Translations under genes and position numbers: made by a program
Assembly (NCBI GenBank): GCA_031292015.1
Contig: JARLHY010000158.1
Coordinates: 1 to 19,942 of the forward strand
Direction of reading: 5' to 3'
Origin: Negativicutes bacterium
Lineage (GTDB): Bacteria > Bacillota_C > Negativicutes > Sporomusales_B > JARLHX01
DNA: 19,942 nucleotides
Part shown: one piece after another, positions 7,851 through 14,591 of the stretch
Layout: every line of letters starts with the position of its first letter
How positions within the stretch are numbered: the first letter of the stretch is position 1
The notes under the pieces: model-generated
Seen by the model: the letters and a program-made list of their open reading frames with translations, nothing else
What the model was told of the DNA's origin: nothing
Database searches by the model: none

Positions 7851-8186
7851 ATGGCTGGACAATATTCTACTGACCAATGGGAGGACCCGGAGGTCATGGA
7901 TTGGGATGAGGAGCGGCAAACGACGACAACGGCGAGCACCTGTTTCCCGAACTGCAGTCCGAGCTGCGCGCCGTATTGCCTGCCTGCCTGTTACCCCTCC
8001 TGCGCCCCCAATTGCGCTCCGTCCTGTACCCCTTCGCAGTGCTATCCCTCCTGTGCTCCGGCGTGCGTGCCTGCGCAGTGTTATCCGTCGTCCTGCTATC
8101 CGGCGGTCAAGTGCCGGCCATCTGCAGGCTACTGTCATCCGGCTGCCGGTACTTGTCGCCCGGTCACAGGGACAAAGACAAGCTAG
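7851..8186 (+). CDS. Cysteine-rich Cys-x-Pro protein, candidate spore-surface protein
   Basis: This is a 111-residue protein of no family I can name. It opens with an acidic head carrying WEDPEVMDWDE, with W10, E11, P13, E14, W18 and E20 at exactly the positions seen in the divergent protein. A short threonine stretch follows, then a tail of 16 cysteines. Every cysteine is Cys-x-Pro (CFP, CSP, CAP, CYP and so on), spaced mostly four residues apart. The style recalls keratin-associated proteins and Bacillus CotX/Y/Z-type coat proteins, but no homology is claimed. ATG 7851 follows AAGGAGG (7837-7843) at seven bases. A sigma-K-like promoter lies upstream and the Gly/His-rich gene starts 34 bases downstream, probably in the same transcript. 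No signal peptide or membrane segment. Confidence 0.78.
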   Translation: MAGQYSTDQWEDPEVMDWDEERQTTTTASTCFPNCSPSCAPYCLPACYPSCAPNCAPSCTPSQCYPSCAPACVPAQCYPSSCYPAVKCRPSAGYCHPAAGTCRPVTGTKTS

Positions 8187-8220
8187 CTATAAGTAGAGTG
8201 CGAGAAGGAGGATCATCGAT

Positions 8221-8535
8221 ATGGCCAATAAGTATGATGCAGACGACGCCTGGCGGCCACACGGCTTCGGCGGCGGCTTCGGCGGTGGCGGGTTTGGCCA
8301 CGGGTTCGGCGGTGGCGGGTTTGGCCACGGGTTTGGCGGCGGCTTCGGCCATGGGTTTGGTGGTGGCTTCGGCCACGGGTTTGGTGGCTGGGGCTGGGGA
8401 GGAGGTCTCGGTGGGTTTGGGCTGGGTTTGGGGCTGGGACTGCTTGGCGGCGCGGCCTATCCCGGCTACTACGGATATCCGTACCCGCCGTATCCCTATC
8501 CGCCCTATCCATATTATCCCTATCCCCCCTATTGA
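8221..8535 (+). CDS. Gly/His/Phe-rich, Tyr/Pro-tailed low-complexity protein, coat-like
   Basis: The 104-residue protein has a short polar head ending in DDAWRPH. Repeats of the type GFGGGFGHGF cover about residues 15-56, a GLGL-rich bridge follows, and the tail of about 25 residues is built from YPPYP and YPYP units. Such composition is seen in spore-coat and other cross-linked structural proteins, where histidine and tyrosine support metal binding or dityrosine links; that role is inference here. ATG 8221 follows a GGAGG site, and the gene lies 34 bases after the Cys-x-Pro gene with no terminator between, so the two form an operon. Antisense open frames over it are Ala- or Arg-rich shadows. 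A hairpin terminator follows. Confidence 0.78.
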   Translation: MANKYDADDAWRPHGFGGGFGGGGFGHGFGGGGFGHGFGGGFGHGFGGGFGHGFGGWGWGGGLGGFGLGLGLGLLGGAAYPGYYGYPYPPYPYPPYPYYPYPPY

Positions 8536-8581
8536 TGTGCAGCGCTGTAAAGGGTGCACCGGCAGGCTGCAGGGATAAAAT

Positions 8582-8613
8582 AAGGGACAGTTCCGGTAGG
8601 AACTGTCCCTTTT
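8582..8613. terminator. Bidirectional intrinsic terminator with 13-bp perfect stem
   Basis: AAGGGACAGTTCC (8582-8594), loop GGTA, GGAACTGTCCCTT (8599-8611), then TTTT overlapping the stem end. The minus-strand side reads TTATTTTAT, so it also serves the convergent GGDEF gene. Similar GGGACAGTTCC hairpins can be dispersed repeats, which cannot be judged from one copy. Confidence 0.82.
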
Positions 8614-8621
8614 GCTGTCCG

Positions 8622-9770
8622 TTATTCTATTGGCGTGAGGGAGTAGGGGGATACCTGGTTTCGGCCCTTGGCCTTGGCCTGATAGAGGGCGTGATCGGCG
8701 CGGTTGATGGCCTCCTCGATCAAATGGTCACCCGCCAGCACAGCGGCAACCCCGATGCTGGCAGTCACCGAAAGGCGCTGGCCGGTTATTGTCAGGAGCT
8801 GATGAGCGGCGACGGCTGCCCGGATGCGCCCTGCGGCGTGAAGGGCCTCTTTAAGCGCGGTCTCCGGCAAGATGACGGCGAATTCCTCGCCGCCGAAGCG
8901 ACAGACAATATCTACCGTTCGTACCTGCTCGTGTATCACCTTCGCCACTCCGCTCAGCATTCCGTCTCCGGCTTGATGGCCGTAAGTGTCGTTGATTCTT
9001 TTGAAGTGATCGATATCAATAAGGATGACGGTCAATGGCGTTTCATAGCGCTGAAAGCGAATGAATTCACGCTGCCCAAGGGCCATAAAATGACGCCGGT
9101 TCCAAAGGCCGGTCAGATAATCGGTGGTAGCCAGGCGCTCTAGTTCTTCTTCCCGGCGGCGATTTTCCACCACTACGGCGTAAAGCTCGCCCAACCGCTT
9201 GACTACGGTAAGATCGGCCTCGGTATAGTCCCGCGGCGCGTTGGCCAAGGCGATTTGACCCAACAGGTTTTTACCGAACATCACCGGAACGGCGAGAAAT
9301 CGTTCCAAAGGTAGGTGGCCTGATGGCAGGCCGTCTGACTCGGAATGATCGGATGGCTGGTTGGTGAAAAAGGCCTGCCGTTGGTTCAGCGCGTGCCCCC
9401 AGAGGCCGCTAAATGGTTTGTGGGGGTCTTGCGGCAGGGCGTAGAGCTCGGCCGGTACGCTGCAGCCCTCTGCGCGCATCTTGGTGAGAGTATTGCCGAC
9501 ATGAGCTCCTGTCGTCGGGTCAATGGAAGAAACAAAGCCATGCTGACTTTCGGTCAGGGCTCTGGCCTGCTCCAGGACTAGTTGATACATTTCTTCGGCG
9601 CTAACTCCGGGAGAAATGATGGCTTTCGTCAATGCGGCCAACGCCGCGCCGATGGTGATCTCGCGATGTAGTTGCTGCTGGCTTGCGGCCAGTTCCAGGC
9701 GCAGGGCGGTGGCGTTATCATCAACAGTATCTGCCACAGGTTCGCGCCGTGGCGGTCGGTCACCCGGCAT
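8622..9770 (-). CDS. GAF-GGDEF diguanylate cyclase
   Basis: A 382-residue protein without membrane segments. A short N-terminal coiled region (about 20-40) leads into a GAF-type sensor domain (about 55-205, with VGNTLTKMRAEGCSVP and FLAVPVMFGKNLLGQIALAN). A GGDEF domain follows (about 215-378). The active-site loop is GGEEF (293-297), a functional variant. An RxxD inhibitory site, RTVD at 284-287, lies exactly five residues before it, so product inhibition is likely. DYLTGLWNRR and DIDHFKRINDTYGHQAGD, the metal and nucleotide-binding blocks, are complete. Expected reaction: two GTP to cyclic-di-GMP in the cytoplasm. ATG 9768-9770 follows GGGGG. It is divergent from the AbrB-type gene. The GAF ligand is unknown. 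Confidence 0.93.
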   Translation of the reverse strand: MPGDRPPRREPVADTVDDNATALRLELAASQQQLHREITIGAALAALTKAIISPGVSAEEMYQLVLEQARALTESQHGFVSSIDPTTGAHVGNTLTKMRAEGCSVPAELYALPQDPHKPFSGLWGHALNQRQAFFTNQPSDHSESDGLPSGHLPLERFLAVPVMFGKNLLGQIALANAPRDYTEADLTVVKRLGELYAVVVENRRREEELERLATTDYLTGLWNRRHFMALGQREFIRFQRYETPLTVILIDIDHFKRINDTYGHQAGDGMLSGVAKVIHEQVRTVDIVCRFGGEEFAVILPETALKEALHAAGRIRAAVAAHQLLTITGQRLSVTASIGVAAVLAGDHLIEEAINRADHALYQAKAKGRNQVSPYSLTPIE

Positions 9771-9880
9771 GCGAATTCCCCCTTTGAATGGCGGTTATCT
9801 TAGATATTTATGTTCTTTCGCCATTTGGCCGCTTTTTCCTTTTGTCAGTACTGTTGGTAAAGTTGTGAAAAAAATAACGG

Positions 9881-9909
9881 TTGACAGTCATTGTCACGAC
9901 TGTTAAAAT
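9881..9909 (+). promoter_or_regulatory. Sigma-A promoter of the AbrB-type gene with operator in the spacer
   Basis: TTGACA (9881-9886), 17 bases, TAAAAT (9904-9909). The stretch between the boxes carries the dyad ACAGTC (9884-9889), eight bases, GACTGT (9898-9903), with a second dyad TGACA/TGTCA nested over it. A repressor there would cover both promoter boxes; autorepression is a reasonable guess. Confidence 0.78.
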
Positions 9910-9954
9910 CTAGATGTAAGTGTCGAATGTTGTCATAAAAGGAGAGAAGAGGAA

Positions 9955-10203
9955 ATGAAATCCACCGGCATTGTGAGAAGGATGGACGAGCTGGGTAGAG
10001 TGGTTATACCTATCGAGTTGCGGCGCACACTGGATATCGCCGAGAAGGACGGCCTGGAAATATTTATCGACAGCGATAAGATCATTTTGCGGAAATACGA
10101 ACCTTCATGCGTGTTCTGCGGCAGTAATGATGAGGTTACCATCTTCAAGAACAAAAGAGTATGCCAGGCGTGTATGACTAGTATGGGACATAGCGCAGTA
10201 TAA
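9955..10203 (+). CDS. AbrB-family transition-state regulator with C-terminal zinc-ribbon-like motif
   Basis: The 82-residue protein has an AbrB/MazE swapped-hairpin DNA-binding domain at residues 1-47 (STGIVRRMDELGRVVIPIEL, then KDGLEIFIDSDKIILRKY). This is nearly the canonical AbrB/SpoVT N-terminus. The C-terminal part carries C52-x2-C55 and C70-x2-C73 around a short strand pair, consistent with a zinc or redox-sensitive knuckle instead of the usual AbrB multimerisation tail. ATG 9955 follows a GGAGAGAAGAGG site. By family it binds promoters in the cytoplasm to hold back stationary-phase or sporulation genes; targets here are unknown. It is single-gene: a strong promoter in front and a strong terminator behind. 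Confidence 0.9.
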   Translation: MKSTGIVRRMDELGRVVIPIELRRTLDIAEKDGLEIFIDSDKIILRKYEPSCVFCGSNDEVTIFKNKRVCQACMTSMGHSAV

Positions 10204-10211
10204 GATCAATG

Positions 10212-10261
10212 GCAACAAAAAAAGAAGCCCGGGGGCAACCTCGGGCTTCTTTTTTTGTTGC
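10212..10261. terminator. Bidirectional intrinsic terminator, very long stem
   Basis: A dyad centred near 10236 pairs 10212-10234 with 10239-10261, broken only by one G-T pair, with a GCAA tetraloop and A/T runs inside the stem. It ends the AbrB-type gene and the convergent MFS gene. Confidence 0.92.
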
Positions 10262-10266
10262 TATTG

Positions 10267-11439
10267 TCAGGAGGCCGATTCGGCGGTTTTTCTTTTTTTG
10301 TTTTCGGCCGGCAGGGTGAGGGCCAGGATAATGGCGCCGATCGGAGCGACAATCATCCACTGGAGGGCGGTCTGGATGCCGTATAAGTCAGCCAGCCATC
10401 CCAGCAGGGGGGCGGCAATGCCGCCGCTGGTGATTGCCAGACCCATGGTCACGCCGGAGGCGAATCCCACCCGGTTGGGCAGGTAGTTCTGGCCGGAAAC
10501 CATGATGGGGCCATAGACGCCGAAGAGGCCCAGGCTGATGGGCACCAGGAGGGCGGTGGCCCAGAAGGTATCGCTGATATAGGTGAATACAGCGAGGAGG
10601 GGCAGGAGCAAGGCAAAGCCACCCATGATCATGTTGCGGTAGCCGATTCGGTCGGCGACGCGGCCGCCGATCAGGGTCGAGACAACGCCGAGGGAAAAGA
10701 GGATGGTGAGGGCGGTGCCGCCGGCGACGTTGGACTGGTGGAGCACATGGATCCAGTATAGCGGGATGAAGGTGTTGAGACCGAAAAACACCACCGACCG
10801 GGCGACGACGATCCCCGACAGGCGAAGAAAAGGGCCCCACTGGTCTTTCGGCAGCTCAGCCGCAGTGCCGGTCGCTTTTTGGACCGCCGGCAGGGCGATG
10901 TCACGGAATTGAAAGTAGAGGAAAAAGGCCATGAAGAGAGCCGGCAGGGCAAAGACGAGGGTACCTTTGAGGCCCCACATCAGCACGGCGCCGGTGCCGA
11001 GCAGCGGGCCGAAAGCAAAGCCGGCGTTGCCGCCGACAGCAAAGATGCTGAGAGCCATGGCTTTGTTTTCCGGTGGGGCCAGCCGGTTGGCCAGCCGGGC
11101 CGCGTCAGGGTGAAAGGCGGCAACGCCGAAACCACTCAGTCCGACTGCGACCAGAATCAGCGGCAAGCTGTCGAAGAGGCCGCACAGCGCGACGCCGACG
11201 CCGGCACAACAGATTCCGAGGGGCATCAGCCAGATTTTCCTCATCCGATCGGACAGGTAGCCGAAGATGGGCTGGACGATCGACGAGACGATGTTGGTGG
11301 CGAAGACGATGCTGGCTGCCGCAGTATAAGAAAGGTGGTACTCGGCGATGAAAAAGGGCAGTAGGGCGGGAACCACCCCCTGATTGAGATCGGTAAAGAG
11401 GTGCCCGGCGGATAATAAGCTGATAGAGCGGTAGCGCAA
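10267..11439 (-). CDS. MFS transporter, fosmidomycin-resistance (Fsr) type
   Basis: I place the start at TTG 11439-11437, eight bases after GGAGG (minus strand 11452-11448), giving 390 residues beginning LRYRSISLLSAGHLFTDLNQ. An upstream ATG at 11529 adds 30 non-conserved residues and lacks such a site. The N-terminus matches the Fsr group: LLSAGHLFTDLNQGVVPALL, then an LSYTAA block and IVQPIFGYLSDR. There are twelve predicted helices, a central loop (about 190-215) and a short basic C-terminus. Fsr-type proteins export fosmidomycin or other small compounds and some act on sugars or phosphonates; the substrate here is not known. Inner-membrane location. Convergent with the AbrB-type gene across a shared terminator. 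Confidence 0.88.
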   Translation of the reverse strand: MRYRSISLLSAGHLFTDLNQGVVPALLPFFIAEYHLSYTAAASIVFATNIVSSIVQPIFGYLSDRMRKIWLMPLGICCAGVGVALCGLFDSLPLILVAVGLSGFGVAAFHPDAARLANRLAPPENKAMALSIFAVGGNAGFAFGPLLGTGAVLMWGLKGTLVFALPALFMAFFLYFQFRDIALPAVQKATGTAAELPKDQWGPFLRLSGIVVARSVVFFGLNTFIPLYWIHVLHQSNVAGGTALTILFSLGVVSTLIGGRVADRIGYRNMIMGGFALLLPLLAVFTYISDTFWATALLVPISLGLFGVYGPIMVSGQNYLPNRVGFASGVTMGLAITSGGIAAPLLGWLADLYGIQTALQWMIVAPIGAIILALTLPAENKKRKTAESAS

Positions 11440-11738
11440 GGGATGTTCCTCCTTAAATAGGGCGATGATAGGGCCATCCTGCAGCCGGCACGAGCAGGCC
11501 AGAATGGCAAAAAAGATGGCGCTGGCCAATGTTTGGCAGGCGAACAGCTATCATGAGAATCATATCACAGGGTCGCTGGCCTCACAATAGTGAAAGGCGC
11601 GGAATAAGGGGAGATATGGAAAAAAGTCTGGACATTATGTCAGGTGTTGATTAATATGTAAGTAAATGAAATTCCCTAACTGCTAGTCGAATTATGTCAA
11701 ATTTGCTCAAATGATCGCCGACAGGAGGAGTCGCTCCG
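11440..11738 (+). other. Divergent intergenic region, candidate promoter for the PAS-GGDEF-HD-GYP gene
   Basis: No gene is apparent in these 299 bases. A plausible plus-strand promoter is TGGACA (11629-11634), 17 bases, TAATAT (11652-11657). The 9-mer ATTATGTCA occurs at 11634-11642 and again at 11691-11699, one copy beside the -35 box and one in the leader. No clear minus-strand promoter was found. Confidence 0.45.
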
Positions 11739-13181
11739 GTGAAAGCTTCACAGCTGTTGCCATTGTCTGATGACGATGATATGGATGATATTGTTTCCGC
11801 TCTACCGGGGGTCGTGTATCGCGTGGTTGCGAGGCCTTACGGACGGGGAATTTTTTCCTTCTTGAGCCGGGGGGCGAAGGAACTTCTCGGGGTTGCTCCC
11901 GAGGAGGCGTACCAGGATATCCGGGCCATTGCTACCCATGTTCATCCCGAGGACCGCAGGCGTTACCGCGAATCGGTCTCAGCCGCGGTAAAACGGACCG
12001 ATGTCTGGTGCTTCGATTTTCGGGTGCGGCTCCCGGATGGTGGCGAAAAGTGGGTGCAAAGCACCGCTAAGCCCCAGCGGCGTACCGGCGGCACTGTCGA
12101 ATGGACCGGGATGCTGCTGGATATTACCGGTCGCAAGCGGGTAGAAGCCGATTTGAGACGTCTGGGCGCTCAGGATGAGCTGACCGGACTCTATAACCGC
12201 TCGTTTTTTGAAACCGTTCTTCGCCGCGACAACCAAAAGTTCGCCGGCGCCCTTATTGTTTTTGATATTGACGGGCTGAAGCGGATCAATGTCGCTTTTG
12301 GCTACGCCGCCGGGGACAAGCTGCTGGTGGCGGCGGCCGACATCATAAAGTTGTCTTTGCGGGACGGCGATATTGCCGCCCGGATCGGCGGCGACGAGTT
12401 TATCGCTTTGCTGCCCGGGGCGTCCGAAGGGGAGGCCGGGAAAATCGCCCGTGCCATCCGTGAAGGGATTGTGAGCCACGGCCTGGCTCATCTTAGGGTT
12501 CCTTTCAGTGTTGCTGTCGGCGTGGCTGTTGCCGGCAAAGAAGGATCATCCCTCCTCGATGCCTGCAAGGCCGCCGAAGAAAGCATGGGCCGGGAAAAAC
12601 TGCATCACGCCGCCAGTGTGCGCAGCAATACCGTTCAGGCGCTGGGCAAGGCTCTGGAGGCCAGGGATTATTCGACCGAAGGTCATGCGTCCAGGCTGCA
12701 GGGCATGGCGCTGATGCTGGCCATGGCGGCCGAGCTGCCTGAAGACAAGTTTGGCGATCTGCGCCTTTTGGCGCTATTTCATGATATCGGCAAGGTGGCC
12801 ATCCCGGATGACATCTTGTTTAAGCCCGGACCGCTGACCGATGAGGAACGGGTGAAGATGCGCAATCACTGCGAGATCGGCCATCGTATGGCCTCTGGCC
12901 TGCCTGATCTGGCACCGATCGCGGAATGGATTCTCAAGCATCATGAATGGTGGAATGGCGACGGCTATCCCCTGGGGCTCTCGGGTGGGGAGATTCCGCT
13001 GGAATGCCGGATCATTGCCATCGTCGACGCCTATGACGCCATGATCAACGAACGACCTTACCGGTCGGCGATGAGTCACCGCGAGGCGATCGCCGAACTC
13101 AGGCGCCATTCCGGCTGCCAGTTCGACGCCCTCTTGGTGGACCGCTTCGTCAACCTTGTCGAGGGAAGGGCCCAACACTAA
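11739..13181 (+). CDS. PAS-GGDEF-HD-GYP cyclic-di-GMP synthesis/degradation protein
   Basis: This 480-residue soluble protein starts with GTG 11739, ten bases after AGGAGG. The domain order is: PAS with PAC end (about 18-135, ending DITGRKR), GGDEF (about 145-290), and HD-GYP (about 298-475). The cyclase site is an exact GGDEF (217-221) with inhibitory RDGD (208-211) five residues earlier. The phosphodiesterase has HD at 348-349 in FHDIGK, HHE at 401-403 and GYP at 409-411, the metal and substrate residues. Both halves therefore look active; such hybrids often favour one activity depending on the PAS signal or partners. It has its own terminator and stands alone in the operon sense. With the GAF-GGDEF protein it can set cyclic-di-GMP for the riboswitch at 2890. 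Confidence 0.94.
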   Translation: MKASQLLPLSDDDDMDDIVSALPGVVYRVVARPYGRGIFSFLSRGAKELLGVAPEEAYQDIRAIATHVHPEDRRRYRESVSAAVKRTDVWCFDFRVRLPDGGEKWVQSTAKPQRRTGGTVEWTGMLLDITGRKRVEADLRRLGAQDELTGLYNRSFFETVLRRDNQKFAGALIVFDIDGLKRINVAFGYAAGDKLLVAAADIIKLSLRDGDIAARIGGDEFIALLPGASEGEAGKIARAIREGIVSHGLAHLRVPFSVAVGVAVAGKEGSSLLDACKAAEESMGREKLHHAASVRSNTVQALGKALEARDYSTEGHASRLQGMALMLAMAAELPEDKFGDLRLLALFHDIGKVAIPDDILFKPGPLTDEERVKMRNHCEIGHRMASGLPDLAPIAEWILKHHEWWNGDGYPLGLSGGEIPLECRIIAIVDAYDAMINERPYRSAMSHREAIAELRRHSGCQFDALLVDRFVNLVEGRAQH

Positions 13182-13191
13182 TTTTTGAGGT

Positions 13192-13218
13192 AAAAACCGC
13201 CGTTATGGCGGTTTTTTT
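13192..13218 (+). terminator. Intrinsic terminator
   Basis: AAAAACCGCC, loop GTTAT, GGCGGTTTTT plus further T's; ten pairs. It separates the cyclic-di-GMP gene from the MFS-amidohydrolase operon. Confidence 0.92.
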
Positions 13219-13331
13219 CGTTTTTAGCCGCAGGTAATATATTTGCCGTCAAGCAGGATTTTGCTGGAAGAATGCGGAAACGATTTTCAGAATGTCAAAA
13301 AAAGCCAATACAGAAGGGGGAATGAGGGAAG

Positions 13332-14573
13332 ATGGAATCAAGGTGGCTGAGAATTGGCGGCACGCTGATGGTTGGGTTGTTTGTGGCTTATCTCGACCGG
13401 ATCAATCTGTCGGTGGGCTTGCCTGCGGTGGCCAAGGACCTGGGGTTTGCCGGCGCTGATTTTGCCGTGACTTCGAGTTGGGCGCTGACGACCTTCCTCA
13501 TCGGCTATGCGGTGGCCAATGTCTTTGGCGGCATCCTGACCCGGCGGTTCGACCCCAAATGGGTGGCGATCTGGATGCTCATCATCTGGTCGGTGTCAAC
13601 CATACTCACCGGCTGGGTGACTTCGGTGGCAATGCTTTTGGTGTGCCGCCTGATCCTGGGGGTCACCGAAGGGGTCTACTGGCCGCAGCAATCGCGCTTC
13701 GCCAAAGGCTGGTTTGCGCCGCATGAGCTGACCCGGGCCAACAGTATCATCCAGTATTATGGCCAGTTTCTCGCCCTGGCACTGGGGTTCATGATTCTGA
13801 CGCCGATTTTCGATGCCTTCGGTTGGCAAATGCTCTTTTATATTACCGGCGGTATCGGCCTGTTCGTCATGGTGCCGCTATATATCGCAATGTTGAGACC
13901 GGAAGCCGAGGCACCCTTTATGGAGCAGAAGGCCGGCCCGAAAGCACCGCTCACTCTAAAGGCTCTCGGCGGCCCGCCCTTTTTGCTGTTGGTATTCAGC
14001 TATATTACCCAGGGGATGCTGTTCTGGGGCATCACCCTGTGGATTCCCCTGGCGGTGAAGTCGCTGGGCTTTACCGGCACAGCCCAGGCCATCGGCAGCT
14101 CACTGCCCTATTTCGCCGCCATCGTTTTGGCGGTTCCGATGTCGATTATCAGCGACAAGACCGGAAAACGGGTTTTGGTGGCGTCGCTGGGGCTGTTTAT
14201 TCCCGGCATTTTGCTGATGCTGCTGCCCCAGGTGGACAGCGGCTATATGAAGCTGGGGCTGATCACGCTGGCGCTGGGTTACTGGGCCAGCAGCTATACC
14301 CCCAACATCTGGTCGATTGTCCAGTCGACTGTCGATCCGGAGGCGGTGGGACCGGCCTCGGGTATCATCAACGGCCTGGGAGCCGGCGGCGGCGGGACGC
14401 TGGCCGGGTTTCTCGTGGGCCTGCTCTATAAATCCACCGGCTCCTATATGACCGGGTTTGTCGCCCTGGGAGTGCTGGTCATCCTCGGCGGCACCGCGCT
14501 GATGACCTACGGCCGGATCAAAGCGGCCGAGGGGGTGCTGAGGCCAGGCCACGGAGCAGGAAAAACACTGTAA
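13332..14573 (+). CDS. MFS transporter, anion:cation symporter (ACS) type
   Basis: This 413-residue permease has twelve helices. Helix 1 carries the ACS-group signature VAYLDRINLSVGLPAVAKDLG. The helix 2-3 loop (GGILTRRFDPKWV) and helix 4 (CRLILGVTEGVYWPQQSRFAKGW) fit hexuronate, galactonate, phthalate and related organic-anion importers. A central loop (about 198-215, rich in Ala/Pro/Lys) joins the halves. ATG 13332 follows GAGGGAAG. The amidohydrolase gene starts 18 bases after its stop, so the pair probably imports and hydrolyses the same compound or class. The exact substrate is unknown; family and partner suggest an organic acid or acylated acid. No promoter could be fixed in the 150 bases upstream. 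Confidence 0.88.
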   Translation: MESRWLRIGGTLMVGLFVAYLDRINLSVGLPAVAKDLGFAGADFAVTSSWALTTFLIGYAVANVFGGILTRRFDPKWVAIWMLIIWSVSTILTGWVTSVAMLLVCRLILGVTEGVYWPQQSRFAKGWFAPHELTRANSIIQYYGQFLALALGFMILTPIFDAFGWQMLFYITGGIGLFVMVPLYIAMLRPEAEAPFMEQKAGPKAPLTLKALGGPPFLLLVFSYITQGMLFWGITLWIPLAVKSLGFTGTAQAIGSSLPYFAAIVLAVPMSIISDKTGKRVLVASLGLFIPGILLMLLPQVDSGYMKLGLITLALGYWASSYTPNIWSIVQSTVDPEAVGPASGIINGLGAGGGGTLAGFLVGLLYKSTGSYMTGFVALGVLVILGGTALMTYGRIKAAEGVLRPGHGAGKTL

Positions 14574-14591
14574 GGCAGAAGGTGAAATGGA

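Noticed and set aside
8164..8559. Minus-strand open frame of 131 codons over the Gly/His-rich gene
   Set aside because: It is a low-complexity antisense shadow; the plus-strand gene has a good ribosome-binding site and operon position.
9787..9825. AATGGCG/CGCCATT inverted repeat in the leader of the GAF-GGDEF gene
   Set aside because: Seven pairs around a 25-base AT-rich loop; too weak and without context to call a regulatory element.
13270..13295. Catabolite-control (cre) site before the ACS transporter
   Set aside because: The GGAAACGATTTTCA stretch has the wrong spacing by one base and lacks the leading TG at the right position.
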